NCBI GenBank assembly: GCA_031296105.1
Contig: JARLGJ010000057.1
Span: 115,682 to 179,681, forward strand
Length of the DNA stretch: 64,000 nucleotides
Direction: 5' to 3'
From: Acidobacteriota bacterium
Lineage (GTDB): Bacteria > Acidobacteriota > Terriglobia > Terriglobales > Acidobacteriaceae
The translations under genes were made by a program, and so were the position numbers. This document shows, one piece after another, positions 1-9,480 of the stretch. Numbering within the stretch: the first letter of the stretch is position 1; each line of letters starts with the position of its first letter. The notes beneath the pieces were generated by a model. It ran no database searches. It was given only the letters and a program-made list of their open reading frames with translations, and was not told the origin of the DNA.

Positions 1-1
1 G

Positions 2-1288
2 AAGTTTATCGCGAAGGTAAAGCAGCTTCCGCAGGTGGAAGATGTCGCCACCGATCAGCAGACCGGCGGCCTGGCCGTCTCCCTGATGATCGACCGTGTC
101 ACCGCCTCGCGCATGGGCATTGCGCCCTATACCATCGACAACACGCTGTATGACGCCTATGGCCAGCGCCAGATCAGCACCATGTACACGCAGCTCAACC
201 AGTATCACGTGATTCTGGAGGCCGATCCGGCCTTCACCCGCGATCCCAAAAACCTGGGCAGCCTGTACATCCAGTCCAGCGCCTCGTCCGGAACCAGCGG
301 CGCAAGCGCCTCCAGCTCCTATTCCTCCACGGCTTCGGCTTCGGCCGGGTCGAACTCGACGACCGCCTCGGCGGCCTACACACCGTCTTCCGGCGTGCTG
401 ACCGCGCCCTCGCGCATCATCTCCAGCACCACCACGTCGAGCACCAGCACCAGCACCACGCCCGCGGGATCGGTGCCTCTGTCGGCCTTCACCAGCCTGC
501 AGAACATCAAGTCGCCGCTCTCCATCAACCGCCAGGGACAGTTCCCGGCCGTCACCGTGTCTTTCAACCTGGCGCCTGGCGCCTCGCTGGGAGACGCCAT
601 CACGGCCATCGACAAGGTGGAAAAGGAGCTGCGCAAGGAGAACATGCCGGCCAGCTTGCAGGCGGATTTCCAGGGCACCGCGGCTTCCTTCAAGAATTCG
701 CTGGATAACGAAGCCCTCTTGATTCTGGCCGCCCTGGTCACCGTGTACATTGTGCTGGGCGTACTCTATGAGAGCTTCATTCATCCGGTCACGATTCTCT
801 CCACCCTGCCCTCGGCCGGCGTGGGAGCCTTGCTGGCTCTGATGCTCTTCAAGGAGGATCTCAGCGTGGTGGCCATCATCGGCATCATTCTGCTGATCGG
901 CATCGTAAAGAAGAACGGCATCATGATCGTGGACTTCGCGCTGGAAGGCGAACGCAAACGCGGACTCGATTCGACCGAGGCCATTTACCAGGCCAGCCTG
1001 CTGCGCTTCCGCCCCATCATGATGACCACCATGGCGGCGCTGCTCGGCGGATTGCCGCTGGCGCTCGGCACCGGCTTTGGCAGCGAGTTGCGCCGTCCCC
1101 TGGGCATTGCCATGGTTGGCGGCCTGCTGCTCAGCCAGGTGCTCACCCTCTACACCACCCCGGTGATCTACATCTTCTTTGACCGTCTGGCGCTGAAGGT
1201 GACCGGACGCCGGGCCAGTGGTTCCGTGGATGAGGACGAAGAAAACGGCGGTCCGTCCGCCGCGCCAATGGCGCCGGAGCAGGCATGA
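2..1288 (+). CDS. RND efflux permease, HAE1 family (C-terminal part; 5' end outside window)
   Basis: Inner-membrane proton-driven pump subunit of a tripartite efflux system. The reading frame is open from the first complete codon of the window, so the gene begins upstream; a GTG at 35 is internal and not the start. What remains corresponds to the second periplasmic half and the last membrane bundle: the motifs GIILLIGIVKKNGIMIVDFA and PLGIAMVGG match the equivalent region of the next gene almost residue for residue. It overlaps the next pump gene by ATGA (1285-1288). Odd feature: an insert of about 65 residues rich in Ser, Thr and Ala (roughly 277-471) sits in the periplasmic part between LYIQ and PLSAF; the downstream paralogue has only a short loop there. 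Two pump genes in a row resemble the MdtB/MdtC arrangement, but exact substrate cannot be told. Confidence 0.93.
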   Translation, partial: KFIAKVKQLPQVEDVATDQQTGGLAVSLMIDRVTASRMGIAPYTIDNTLYDAYGQRQISTMYTQLNQYHVILEADPAFTRDPKNLGSLYIQSSASSGTSGASASSSYSSTASASAGSNSTTASAAYTPSSGVLTAPSRIISSTTTSSTSTSTTPAGSVPLSAFTSLQNIKSPLSINRQGQFPAVTVSFNLAPGASLGDAITAIDKVEKELRKENMPASLQADFQGTAASFKNSLDNEALLILAALVTVYIVLGVLYESFIHPVTILSTLPSAGVGALLALMLFKEDLSVVAIIGIILLIGIVKKNGIMIVDFALEGERKRGLDSTEAIYQASLLRFRPIMMTTMAALLGGLPLALGTGFGSELRRPLGIAMVGGLLLSQVLTLYTTPVIYIFFDRLALKVTGRRASGSVDEDEENGGPSAAPMAPEQA

Positions 1289-4200
1289 ACTTCTCCCGCG
1301 CCTTCATCAACCGGCCGGTCGCAACCACGTTGTTGACCTTGGCGATCGCCCTGGCGGGCGCCATCGCCTTCACCGTGTTGCCCGTGTCGCCGCTGCCGCA
1401 GGTGGACTATCCCACCATCTCGATCGGAGCATCGCTGCCCGGAGCCAGCGCCGAGATCATGGCGGCCTCGGTGGCCACGCCGCTCGAACGCCAGCTCGGC
1501 CACATTGCCGGCGTCACCGAAATGACCTCCAGCAGTTCGATGGGCAACACCGCCATCACGCTGCAGTTCGACCTTAGCCGCAATATCGACGGAGCGGCGC
1601 GCGACGTGCAGGCGGCCATCAACGCCGCCCGCACCTACCTGCCCGCCAACCTGCCATCGAACCCGACGTACCGCAAGGTGAATCCCGGCGACGCACCCAT
1701 CATGGTGCTGGCCCTCACCAGCGATGTGTACGACCGCGGCAAGCTGTACGACGAAGCATCCACCATCGTGCAGCAGAAGATCGCGCAGCTCTCCGGCGTG
1801 GGCCAGGTGACCACCGGCGGCGGCGCACTGCCCAGCGTGCGCGTGGACGTGGACCCCGGCCAGCTCGCGCACTATGGACTCACCATGTCCACCGTGCAAT
1901 CCATGCTGAGCCTGCAGAACGCGCACATCGCGCGCGGCCAGCTCGCCAACGGATCGCAGACGGCCGACATCATCACCAACGATCAGATACGTTATGCCGC
2001 CGACTACAAGCCGCTGATCGTCAGCTACAAGAATGGCACCGCCGTGCGGCTCAGCGACATCGCCGACGTCACCGACTCGGTGCAGAACCTGCGCTCGGCC
2101 GGCTACATGGATGGCAAGCCGTCCATCCCCATCATCATCTTCCGCCAGCCCGGCGCCAACATCATCAAGACCATCCAGACCATCAAGAATGAGTTGCCGT
2201 CGATCAAGGCCTCCATCCCGCGCGACATCGAGCTCACGGTCGCCGTGGACCGCGCCACCACCATTCAGGCCTCTCTGAACGACGTCGAGCGCACGCTGCT
2301 GATCTCCATTGTCCTGGTGGTTGTGGTGGTCTTCATCTTTCTGCGCAACCCGCGCGCCACGCTGGTGCCGGCCGTGGCCGTCCCCGTCTCGCTGGTGGGC
2401 ACCTTCGCCGTGATGTACCTGTTCGGCTACAGCCTGGACAACCTCTCGCTGATGGCCCTCACCATCTCCACCGGCTTCGTCGTGGACGACGCCATCGTGG
2501 TAATGGAGAACATTGCGCGCCACATCGAAGGCGGCATGAAGCCTTACCACGCCGCGCTGCAGGGCGCCAAGGAGATCGGCTTCACCGTCTTCTCCATCTC
2601 CATGTCGCTGATCGCCGTCTTCATCCCGATCATCATGATGGGCGGCATCGTGGGCCGTTTGTTCCGCGAGTTTGCCATTACCTTGTCCACGGCCATCCTG
2701 GTCTCCATGGTGATCTCGCTGACCACCACGCCGTGCATGTGCGCTCACCTGCTCAAGGCGCATCAGCCCGCCCAGGGACGCATCGGCCAGGCCAGCGACC
2801 GCTTCTTTGATCGCACGCTCGGCGCTTATCGCCGCTCGCTGACCTGGGTGTTGGATAATCCCGCGCTCATGCTCACCGTGCTGCTCCTGGTCATCGCCCT
2901 CAACTTCGTGATGATCTACGAAATTCCCAAGGGCTTCTTCCCCGTGCAGGACACCGGCATGATGTTCGGCGGCGTACAGGGCCCGCAGGATGCCTCGTTC
3001 CCCGTCATGAAAGACTCCGTGCAGCGGATCGTCAAGGTCATCAAATCGGACCCGGCCGTCAATCACGTTGTGGCCTTCACCGGCGGCCAAGGCTCCACCA
3101 ACGGCGGCTTCATCTTCATGTCGCTGAAGCCGCTCAATGAGCGCAAGGCCGGAGTCATGCAGATCCTCGGCCGCATGCGGCCCAAGTTGAACGCCCTCCC
3201 CGTGGCCTCGGCCTTCATGCAGCCCGGCCAGGACCTGCGCATCGGCGGCCGCGGCGGCAATGCCATGTACCAGTACACGCTGCAGTCGGATAGCTGGTCC
3301 GAACTCTCGCAGTGGGGCCCGGTCCTGCTGGCGCAGATGCGCAAGAACCCAATCTTCCAGGACGTAAACATCGACCAGCAGAACGGCGGACTCGATCATT
3401 ACCTGGAGTTCGACCGCAACTCGGCGGCGCGCCTTGGCATCACCACCTCGGCCTTCGACAACGCCTTGTACAGTGCCTTCGGACAGCAGCAGGTCTCCGT
3501 CATCTATTCGCAGTTGAACCAGTACTACGTCGTACTGGAAATCGCGCCCCAGTTCCTGCAAGACCCCAGCGGACTGAAGCACGTGTACATCAATGCGTCT
3601 GGAGACGGCCCCACGCCGCTCAGCGCCGTCTCCAAAGGGACCACGCGCAACATTCCTTTGTCGGTGAATCACACCGGCCTGTTCCCTTCGGTGACCATTT
3701 CGTTCAACCTCGCGACGGGCGTTGCGCTCAGCGACGCCACGCGCGCGGTGGCCAAGATGCAGGCGGGGCTGAATATGCCGCCCACCGTGCGCGGAGATTT
3801 TTCCGGCACCGCGCAGGCCTATCAGACCTCCCTGTCGAGCGAGCCGTACCTGATCCTCACCGCCATCCTCGCGGTGTATATCGTGCTCGGCATTCTGTAT
3901 GAGAGCTGGATGCACCCGATCACCATCATCTCCACTCTGCCTTCGGCGGGCATTGGAGCCATGCTGGCGTTGATGTTGTTCCACATCGACCTCAACGTCA
4001 TCTCCATCATCGGCATAGTGCTGCTCATCGGCATCGTGAAGAAGAACGCCATCATGATGATCGACTTCGCGCTCGCTGCCGAACGCAACGAGGGGAAGTC
4101 CACGCGCGATGCCATCTTCGAGGCTTGCATGTTGCGCTTCCGCCCCATCCTGATGACCACCATGGCAGCCATCTTCGGCGCCTTGCCGCTGGCCTTCGGC

Positions 4201-4395
4201 ACCGGCATCGGCAGCGAGTTGCGCAAGCCACTGGGCATCACCATCGTCGGCGGCCTCATCATGAGCCAGTTGCTTACCCTTTACACCACCCCGGTCGTGT
4301 ATCTGTTCCTCGATCGCATCCGCCTGTGGCTGCGCGGCACCAGCCACGATACGCTGCCCGCGGAGAACGGTGGCCTGCCGGAAGGAGCCGCCTGA
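1285..4395 (+). CDS. RND efflux permease, HAE1 family (complete)
   Basis: Full-length 1036-residue resistance-nodulation-division pump, the usual size for AcrB/MdtC-type proteins. The N-terminus (residues 1-30) is the first membrane helix followed by the SPLPQVDYPTI stretch typical of the family; membrane bundles lie near residues 335-555 and 855-1020, separated by large periplasmic porter domains. The intramembrane motif GFVVDDAIVVMENI carries the paired aspartates of the proton relay. The start ATG overlaps the stop of the preceding pump gene (ATGA), implying translational coupling, and the outer-membrane channel gene follows directly, so the three act as one efflux unit. The periplasmic adaptor gene is not in the window and is probably upstream. 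Two pump subunits could form a mixed trimer as in MdtBC; that is inference. Substrate unknown. Confidence 0.96.
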   Translation: MNFSRAFINRPVATTLLTLAIALAGAIAFTVLPVSPLPQVDYPTISIGASLPGASAEIMAASVATPLERQLGHIAGVTEMTSSSSMGNTAITLQFDLSRNIDGAARDVQAAINAARTYLPANLPSNPTYRKVNPGDAPIMVLALTSDVYDRGKLYDEASTIVQQKIAQLSGVGQVTTGGGALPSVRVDVDPGQLAHYGLTMSTVQSMLSLQNAHIARGQLANGSQTADIITNDQIRYAADYKPLIVSYKNGTAVRLSDIADVTDSVQNLRSAGYMDGKPSIPIIIFRQPGANIIKTIQTIKNELPSIKASIPRDIELTVAVDRATTIQASLNDVERTLLISIVLVVVVVFIFLRNPRATLVPAVAVPVSLVGTFAVMYLFGYSLDNLSLMALTISTGFVVDDAIVVMENIARHIEGGMKPYHAALQGAKEIGFTVFSISMSLIAVFIPIIMMGGIVGRLFREFAITLSTAILVSMVISLTTTPCMCAHLLKAHQPAQGRIGQASDRFFDRTLGAYRRSLTWVLDNPALMLTVLLLVIALNFVMIYEIPKGFFPVQDTGMMFGGVQGPQDASFPVMKDSVQRIVKVIKSDPAVNHVVAFTGGQGSTNGGFIFMSLKPLNERKAGVMQILGRMRPKLNALPVASAFMQPGQDLRIGGRGGNAMYQYTLQSDSWSELSQWGPVLLAQMRKNPIFQDVNIDQQNGGLDHYLEFDRNSAARLGITTSAFDNALYSAFGQQQVSVIYSQLNQYYVVLEIAPQFLQDPSGLKHVYINASGDGPTPLSAVSKGTTRNIPLSVNHTGLFPSVTISFNLATGVALSDATRAVAKMQAGLNMPPTVRGDFSGTAQAYQTSLSSEPYLILTAILAVYIVLGILYESWMHPITIISTLPSAGIGAMLALMLFHIDLNVISIIGIVLLIGIVKKNAIMMIDFALAAERNEGKSTRDAIFEACMLRFRPILMTTMAAIFGALPLAFGTGIGSELRKPLGITIVGGLIMSQLLTLYTTPVVYLFLDRIRLWLRGTSHDTLPAENGGLPEGAA

Positions 4396-4448
4396 TGCAA
4401 CTGCCGCCCTTTGCGTTTGAGAGAAAGAGTTCTTCCAGGAAAAATAGT

Positions 4449-5975
4449 ATGAAAACGAATCCGTTCCTGTTGCTGACGGCCACCGCGGCGCTGAGCCTGT
4501 CGCTCGGCGCCTGCACCGTCGGTCCCAAGTACCATGCTCCCGCCCCCGCGGCGCCGCCCGAGTACAAAGGCACGCAGACGGCTGCTCCGGCTGCGCCACC
4601 CGCAGCGCCGTCCGATCCCACGCGCAACGCCCTCGGCGCCTGGAACGTGGCCGATCCCAAAGATGGTCTACTCAAGGGCAAGTGGTGGGAGATGTACAAC
4701 GAGCCGGAGCTGAACTCACTCGAAGAGCAGCTCGTGGTCAACAACCAGACCATCCAGGCGTCCATCGAGAGCTACGCCGCCGCCCGCGCCTTGATCCACG
4801 AATCGCGCGCCGCGTACTATCCCACGGCCTCCGTGGGCGCCAGTGGCACGCGTTCGCGAGCCTCTTCCAACACCAGCAGCCTCGGTGCGCAGAGCACCCT
4901 GCTGGAATTGCCGGCCACCGTGACTTGGGAACCCGATCTGTGGGGCAAGGTGCGCAACGCCGTGCGTCAGGCACAGTACAACGCACAGTTAAGCGCCGCC
5001 GACCTGGAGAACATACGCCTCACCGAGCAGGCGTCCCTGGCAACCTACTACTTCGAACTACGCGGGCAGGATGCACAAACCGCCATCCTGCAACAAACGC
5101 TCGATGCCGACCTGAAGTCTTTGGATTACGCCAAGGCGCAGTTTGAGACCGGCGTGGGAACCGAAATGGCCATGGTGCAGGCACAGAATACGGTGGACAC
5201 CGTGCGCTCCTCCCTGATCAACCTCGGACTGGCGCGCGCGCAATACGAGCACGCCATTGCCACCCTGATCGGCAAGCCCGCCTCGGAGTTCTCGCTCCCT
5301 GCGCGCGCTCTGCTCCTCACTCCGCCTGCGATTCCCGTTGGCCTGCCTTCCAGTTTGCTGGAGCGCCGTCCGGACATCGCCGCCGCCGAGCGCCAACTGG
5401 CCTCAGCCAACGCGCAGATCGGCATTGCCAAGGCCGCCTACTACCCGTCGATCACCTTGTCGGCCACCGCGGGGCTGGAAAGCTCCACCTGGAAGCACCT
5501 GCTCGAATGGCCCAGCCGCATCTGGTCCATCGGCCCTTCGGCCTCGGAAACCGTCTTTGATGCCGGCCTGCGCCGCGCCACCATGCAGCAGTACACCGCG
5601 GTCTATAACGGTTACCTGGCCACCTACCGCCAGACGGTGCTCACGGCCTTTCAGCAGGTGGAAGACGACCTGGCGGCCTTGCGCATCCTGAGCGAGCAGA
5701 TCCAGCAGCAGAACCAGGCGGTGGCTTCGGCGCAGCGCGCCTTGGACATGGAACTGGCCCGCTACCAGACCGGCGTCGATCCCTACGTCAACGTCGTCAC
5801 CGAACAAAACACCCTGCTCAGCGCACAGCAAACGCTGGCCACGCTCCAAATGCAGCGCACCGTTTATTCCGTCGCCTTGATCGAGGCGCTAGGCGGCGGC
5901 TGGGAGCGCTCGCAGTTGCCCACTCCCGGGCAGGTCTCCGCCAAACCCGCCGTGCCGGAAGCCATTCAGCAGTAG
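4449..5975 (+). CDS. outer-membrane efflux channel lipoprotein, NodT/OprM family
   Basis: Outer-membrane channel of the RND system: forms the trimeric beta-barrel plus periplasmic alpha-tunnel through which drugs leave. The protein is 508 residues, starting with a lipoprotein signal (lysine, hydrophobic core, lipobox LGAC near residue 20), then the family start motif TVGPKYH. Two repeated outer-membrane-factor domains follow, with the conserved LLERRPDIAAAERQL segment near residue 300. I chose ATG 4449 because AGGA lies 8 nt before it and it gives a normal lipoprotein signal; an alternative ATG at 4395 overlaps the stop of the pump gene (TGATG) and would add 18 residues. The C-terminus is followed by a strong palindrome that ends the operon. 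Family assignment is secure, substrate is not. Confidence 0.95.
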   Translation: MKTNPFLLLTATAALSLSLGACTVGPKYHAPAPAAPPEYKGTQTAAPAAPPAAPSDPTRNALGAWNVADPKDGLLKGKWWEMYNEPELNSLEEQLVVNNQTIQASIESYAAARALIHESRAAYYPTASVGASGTRSRASSNTSSLGAQSTLLELPATVTWEPDLWGKVRNAVRQAQYNAQLSAADLENIRLTEQASLATYYFELRGQDAQTAILQQTLDADLKSLDYAKAQFETGVGTEMAMVQAQNTVDTVRSSLINLGLARAQYEHAIATLIGKPASEFSLPARALLLTPPAIPVGLPSSLLERRPDIAAAERQLASANAQIGIAKAAYYPSITLSATAGLESSTWKHLLEWPSRIWSIGPSASETVFDAGLRRATMQQYTAVYNGYLATYRQTVLTAFQQVEDDLAALRILSEQIQQQNQAVASAQRALDMELARYQTGVDPYVNVVTEQNTLLSAQQTLATLQMQRTVYSVALIEALGGGWERSQLPTPGQVSAKPAVPEAIQQ

Positions 5976-5986
5976 ACGCCTCCGCG

Positions 5987-6028
5987 GCATGAAAAGAGCG
6001 CCGCCCGCGGGCGGCGCTCTTTTCATGC
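5987..6028. terminator. 42-nt perfect palindrome, bidirectional terminator
   Basis: Two 21-nt arms are exactly complementary with no loop left over; the core is GC-rich and each outer arm ends in an A/T run (GAAAAGAG / CTCTTTTC), so an RNA from either strand forms a GC stem ending in a T-rich tract. It lies 11 nt after the efflux channel stop and 10 nt before the 3' end of the convergent gene, the right place for a shared terminator. Confidence 0.85.
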
Positions 6029-6037
6029 ACGCAAAAG

Positions 6038-6343
6038 CTATTGCCATTGATTGCTGTGCCGCTTCAGCCACCAGCAGGGCGTCATCCACTGGCCGGAGAC
6101 GTACTGCGGCAGTAGCGCCGAAGCGCAGTTCTGCTGCCCCGTACCCAGATAATCCAGTTCCACCTTGCCGTCTTTCAGCGGCGTGCTCAAGAACTGATCC
6201 ACCTGCTGCGTCTGTATGCCGCCGCCCCGCGCCAGGCGCACGCGAAACACCACGGCATCCACCACGCAAAGGAGCAGAGACACCGCCAGCAGCATCTGCA
6301 CGGCAATAAGCAGGATTCTCTGAATGCGTTCCAGTCCCGTCAT
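6038..6343 (-). CDS. small single-pass membrane protein of unknown function
   Basis: No family recognised. The product is about 101 residues with one strong membrane segment near residues 8-32 (ILLIAVQMLLAVSLLLCVV) and a soluble C-terminal part with the run LDYLGTGQQNC and several tryptophans near the end (WMTPCWWLKR). The predicted topology is a short N-terminus and a larger C-terminal domain outside or inside the membrane. The start is uncertain: ATG 6343 has AAGGA only about 1 nt away, while an upstream TTG at 6364 has no clear ribosome site. It is convergent with the efflux operon and shares the palindromic terminator with it. The Oar-like receptor gene lies upstream on the same strand but ends 68 nt before this start, so co-transcription is possible. 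Confidence 0.6.
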   Translation of the reverse strand: MTGLERIQRILLIAVQMLLAVSLLLCVVDAVVFRVRLARGGGIQTQQVDQFLSTPLKDGKVELDYLGTGQQNCASALLPQYVSGQWMTPCWWLKRHSNQWQ

Positions 6344-6431
6344 GTCCTTGTCAGAATAGCCCAAGCGCCCGCGTCACGGCGAAAAGTTTGGGGCGGCCGA
6401 AGCCGCCCCGTGGTGTTGAAGTTCACCCTGC

Positions 6432-9416
6432 TTAGAAGGAGAACGTCGCCGAAAGGTCGAACAGGCGGTTCGCCGTGCCGTTCGAGAACGGTCCACCGGC
6501 CGTGTTGCTGGACCGGCCAAAGCGCGAGCTGGTCAGGTCGCCCGAAGGCGAGCCGGCGTTCCAGGTATTGAACAGGTTGCGCGCCATGGCGGCCACCGTC
6601 AGGTTGTAGTGCCGCGAAGTGTTGGAAGCAGCAAACATGCTGCCGCCCGGGCCGCGTCCACCGCCCGGAGGCGGGCCGCCAGGGCCGCCGTGTCCACCAC
6701 CGCCGCCGTGGCTTCCCGGAGGAGGACCGCCGGGGCCCTGCTCTTTGCTATCGTCGGCCTTCCGCAGATCGCGCCCGAAGCCGAAGGTCTTCGAGACCCG
6801 CAGGTTCACCGTCACGTTCGCCGGACCGTGGCCGTAGTTCACCGGAATCCGCTTGTCTCCCGTCGCCGGCGCCAGGTTGAAGCAGCCAAACGCCGTGGAC
6901 ACATACTGCGAGCCGCCGCTGGAGCATTGCAGGGCCGTGGCAAACGACGGGCGGTCGTTGTAGAACGAGTCGCCGTTGTTGTCGCTGCCGGTGATGATGT
7001 TGAACGGCGCTCCCGAATTTGCAACCACAAACGGGCTCAGCCTTATGTTGTACTTCAAAGACGCCGAGCCACCCAGGAACAGGCGGTTGCGAACGTCATA
7101 GGTCGTGCGTCCGTAATCATCGCTCAAGCGCGCCGAGTTCGACGGGTTGCTCGACGAGCCGAAGACGTCCCCATTCGCCCAGCCGGCGGCATAGAAGCCC
7201 TGCAGCGAGAATATCTGCGAGACCCTGATCTGCACGTTGGCGATGATCTGGTTCTGCTTGAAGATGCCTTCGCTATAGTACTGGTACACGTTGCCCTGCG
7301 CTGCCTGGTAGCCCGTTATGTACGGAGCGTTGGCGTTACGCGCATCAAGCTGGTGCACGCCGCGCGTGTTCAGGTAGGTCACTGAAACCGTGCCGATCTT
7401 GCCCAGTTGCCGCTCCACGCTGGTGGCCACCTGCATCGAGTACGGAGTGCGCAGGTTCGGGTTGATCTCGTACCTGCTTGGCGTTCCGGCCAGGTTGCCG
7501 GTCGGCACGCAGGCCGAAGAGAGATACGTGTACGGCAGTCCCGTGCTGTCATAGCTGCCCGCCGGGCACTGAATCGTCTGTCCGGCCGCCGAAGTGTAGA
7601 TCGTCTGCTGCTCCACGCTGCCGTTCATCCGCTGCGCCTGCAATACCAGGTCAGATCCAAAACGATCGTAGAAGATGCCGTAGCCAACTCGCAGCACCGT
7701 CTGCGGCGTGCTGTTCTTGCGGCCCAGGCCCCAGGACACACCCACGCGCGGACCAAAATCGCCCTTGTCCTTGATCGCCGACTGCGACTCAAAGCGCATG
7801 CCGTAGCTCAGCGTCAGGTTCGGGCGCAGCTTCCAGTCGTCCTCCGCGTACAGGCCCACGTCGGCAAAGCTCAACTTGTAGTTCGGCGAACCGGTCACCA
7901 ACAGATACTCCGAGGCCAGCCCCTGCGCGTAGGCCCCGAGCGGCGACAGGCAGCTCGCTGAACTTGCTGCGTCGCAGGCCGATCCGTTGCTGTTGATTGT
8001 AGTGAAGGTCAATTCACCGTTGAAATTGTCAGTTGAATAGTTCTCGTCCCGCGAAACCCTCAGGCGCCCGCCGAACTTCACAAAATGTTTGCCCACGCTC
8101 CACGAGGTGTAGTTCTGCACCTCGTAGTTGTATTCCGTGTCGTGCTCGGTGCCCAGAATGCTGCCGCCGGCGCTGAACTCGCCCATCACGTTGATGGCGG
8201 CGATATTGGCCAGGGTGGGGAGCGTATCGGTGTGGTCGCGCAGGAGCTGGAAGCGCGTCTCGTTGATGACGTGCGTCGAAATCACCTGCGTGTCGCTCAA
8301 CTGTAGCGTGTGCTCCGTCGAGTGATAGTTGTCGCCGCGCGATTGCAGCGTGGTATTGCCAAAGCCCTGGTTTAGCTCATCGGACTTCACATACTGATAG
8401 CGCGCGCTCAGCGTGTTGTTGTTGGTCACCTGCCAGTCCAGCCGCGGACTCACCGAGGTGCGCGTCTCCGGCGCCACCAGCGCCGCCGTGTAGGCGTTCT
8501 CCGTGTCGTCGGTCGTGGCGTTCACCACCGCCAGATCCTGAATGTTGCGCCGCTCGAGGTTCACGAAGAACGAGGCTTTCTTGTTGATCCCGCCGCCCAC
8601 GTTTCCGCTGTAGCGTTCGGTGTGGTAGTACGGAACGTCCAGAGGGGCATACGGGTTGCGCGAATTCAACTTCTGGTTGCGCTCGTTGAACATGAGTTGC
8701 CCGTGCCAGCTATCCGTACCCGGCTTGGTGAACACTTCCACGCGCCCGAAGCCCGGGCGGTCGTAAGCGGCCGAGAACGGGTTCTGGTTGATGCGTACCT
8801 CGCGGATCGCCGACTTCGGCGGCAGTGTTCCGTTGGAAAATCCATCAATGTAAATCTGCCCGCCGTTTGGTCCCGCCGAAGGCCCGGCCAGTGCCAGCAA
8901 ATCCTGCTCCAGCTCGTCGGGATCGTCCGACAGCGCTTCCAGATCCTTGTCCTTCAAAACCGTGGCGCTGGCGTTGTTGGCCGGATTCACGTCCACTTGC
9001 GCGGCTTCGCTCAGTACCGTCACCTGCTCCGTCTTGGCGCCGATGGCAAAGGAGATGTCCAGATGCTGCAACTCGCCGGCGGGAATAATCACGTCCGGCA
9101 TGGTATAGCGGGCAAATCCTGGCGCCGACGCGTTCACCGTCACCGAACCCGCGGGAACGCCCCGCACCAGGTAGTAACCCTGTTTATCACTCACCGTGGT
9201 CTGCGTCTTACCGTCCGGCAAAGTCACCGTCACCGTGGCTCCAACCACCACGGCACCCGCCGGATCCGTCACCTGGCCGCGCAAACCGCTCGACGGCTTT
9301 GCCACGGTTGCCACGTTACCCTGCGGCGCTACGGCCTGCCCCGCCAGCGTCCCTGCGACAATCAGCACCGCCAGCAGGCACCACGCGGCACTCTGCAATT
9401 TACGAACAGAATTCAT
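6432..9416 (-). CDS. Oar-like TonB-dependent outer-membrane receptor with carboxypeptidase-regulatory domain
   Basis: Large outer-membrane protein (994 residues) of the type much expanded in Acidobacteriota. A signal peptide ends near residue 29; residues about 42-130 form a carboxypeptidase-regulatory-like (Cna-B type) domain (GLRGQVTDPAGAVVVGATVT, then GYYLVRGVPAG). A plug-like segment follows (IYIDGFSNGTLPP), then a long beta-barrel ending in the aromatic-terminal strand FDLSATFSF. Start ATG has AGGAG 5 nt upstream. Presumed role: TonB-energised uptake of large or complex nutrients; substrate unknown. Odd feature: a Gly/Pro-rich low-complexity stretch (around residues 885-930, encoded near 6650-6770) interrupts the late barrel region, with repeated GGPGGPPPG-like units. 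No TonB or ExbBD gene is nearby. Confidence 0.93.
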   Translation of the reverse strand: MNSVRKLQSAAWCLLAVLIVAGTLAGQAVAPQGNVATVAKPSSGLRGQVTDPAGAVVVGATVTVTLPDGKTQTTVSDKQGYYLVRGVPAGSVTVNASAPGFARYTMPDVIIPAGELQHLDISFAIGAKTEQVTVLSEAAQVDVNPANNASATVLKDKDLEALSDDPDELEQDLLALAGPSAGPNGGQIYIDGFSNGTLPPKSAIREVRINQNPFSAAYDRPGFGRVEVFTKPGTDSWHGQLMFNERNQKLNSRNPYAPLDVPYYHTERYSGNVGGGINKKASFFVNLERRNIQDLAVVNATTDDTENAYTAALVAPETRTSVSPRLDWQVTNNNTLSARYQYVKSDELNQGFGNTTLQSRGDNYHSTEHTLQLSDTQVISTHVINETRFQLLRDHTDTLPTLANIAAINVMGEFSAGGSILGTEHDTEYNYEVQNYTSWSVGKHFVKFGGRLRVSRDENYSTDNFNGELTFTTINSNGSACDAASSASCLSPLGAYAQGLASEYLLVTGSPNYKLSFADVGLYAEDDWKLRPNLTLSYGMRFESQSAIKDKGDFGPRVGVSWGLGRKNSTPQTVLRVGYGIFYDRFGSDLVLQAQRMNGSVEQQTIYTSAAGQTIQCPAGSYDSTGLPYTYLSSACVPTGNLAGTPSRYEINPNLRTPYSMQVATSVERQLGKIGTVSVTYLNTRGVHQLDARNANAPYITGYQAAQGNVYQYYSEGIFKQNQIIANVQIRVSQIFSLQGFYAAGWANGDVFGSSSNPSNSARLSDDYGRTTYDVRNRLFLGGSASLKYNIRLSPFVVANSGAPFNIITGSDNNGDSFYNDRPSFATALQCSSGGSQYVSTAFGCFNLAPATGDKRIPVNYGHGPANVTVNLRVSKTFGFGRDLRKADDSKEQGPGGPPPGSHGGGGGHGGPGGPPPGGGRGPGGSMFAASNTSRHYNLTVAAMARNLFNTWNAGSPSGDLTSSRFGRSSNTAGGPFSNGTANRLFDLSATFSF

Positions 9417-9480
9417 TCTTTCTCCTGGAACTCTCCACCCTGCATCGCTACTTTTTTATACGAATTTCACACGCTGCGGC

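Noticed and set aside
1168..4599. Very long open frame (1143 residues) on the minus strand opposite the RND pump
   Set aside because: Rich in Arg, Gly, His, Asp and Gln without domains, exactly antisense to a canonical pump; GC-rich coding DNA produces such shadow frames.
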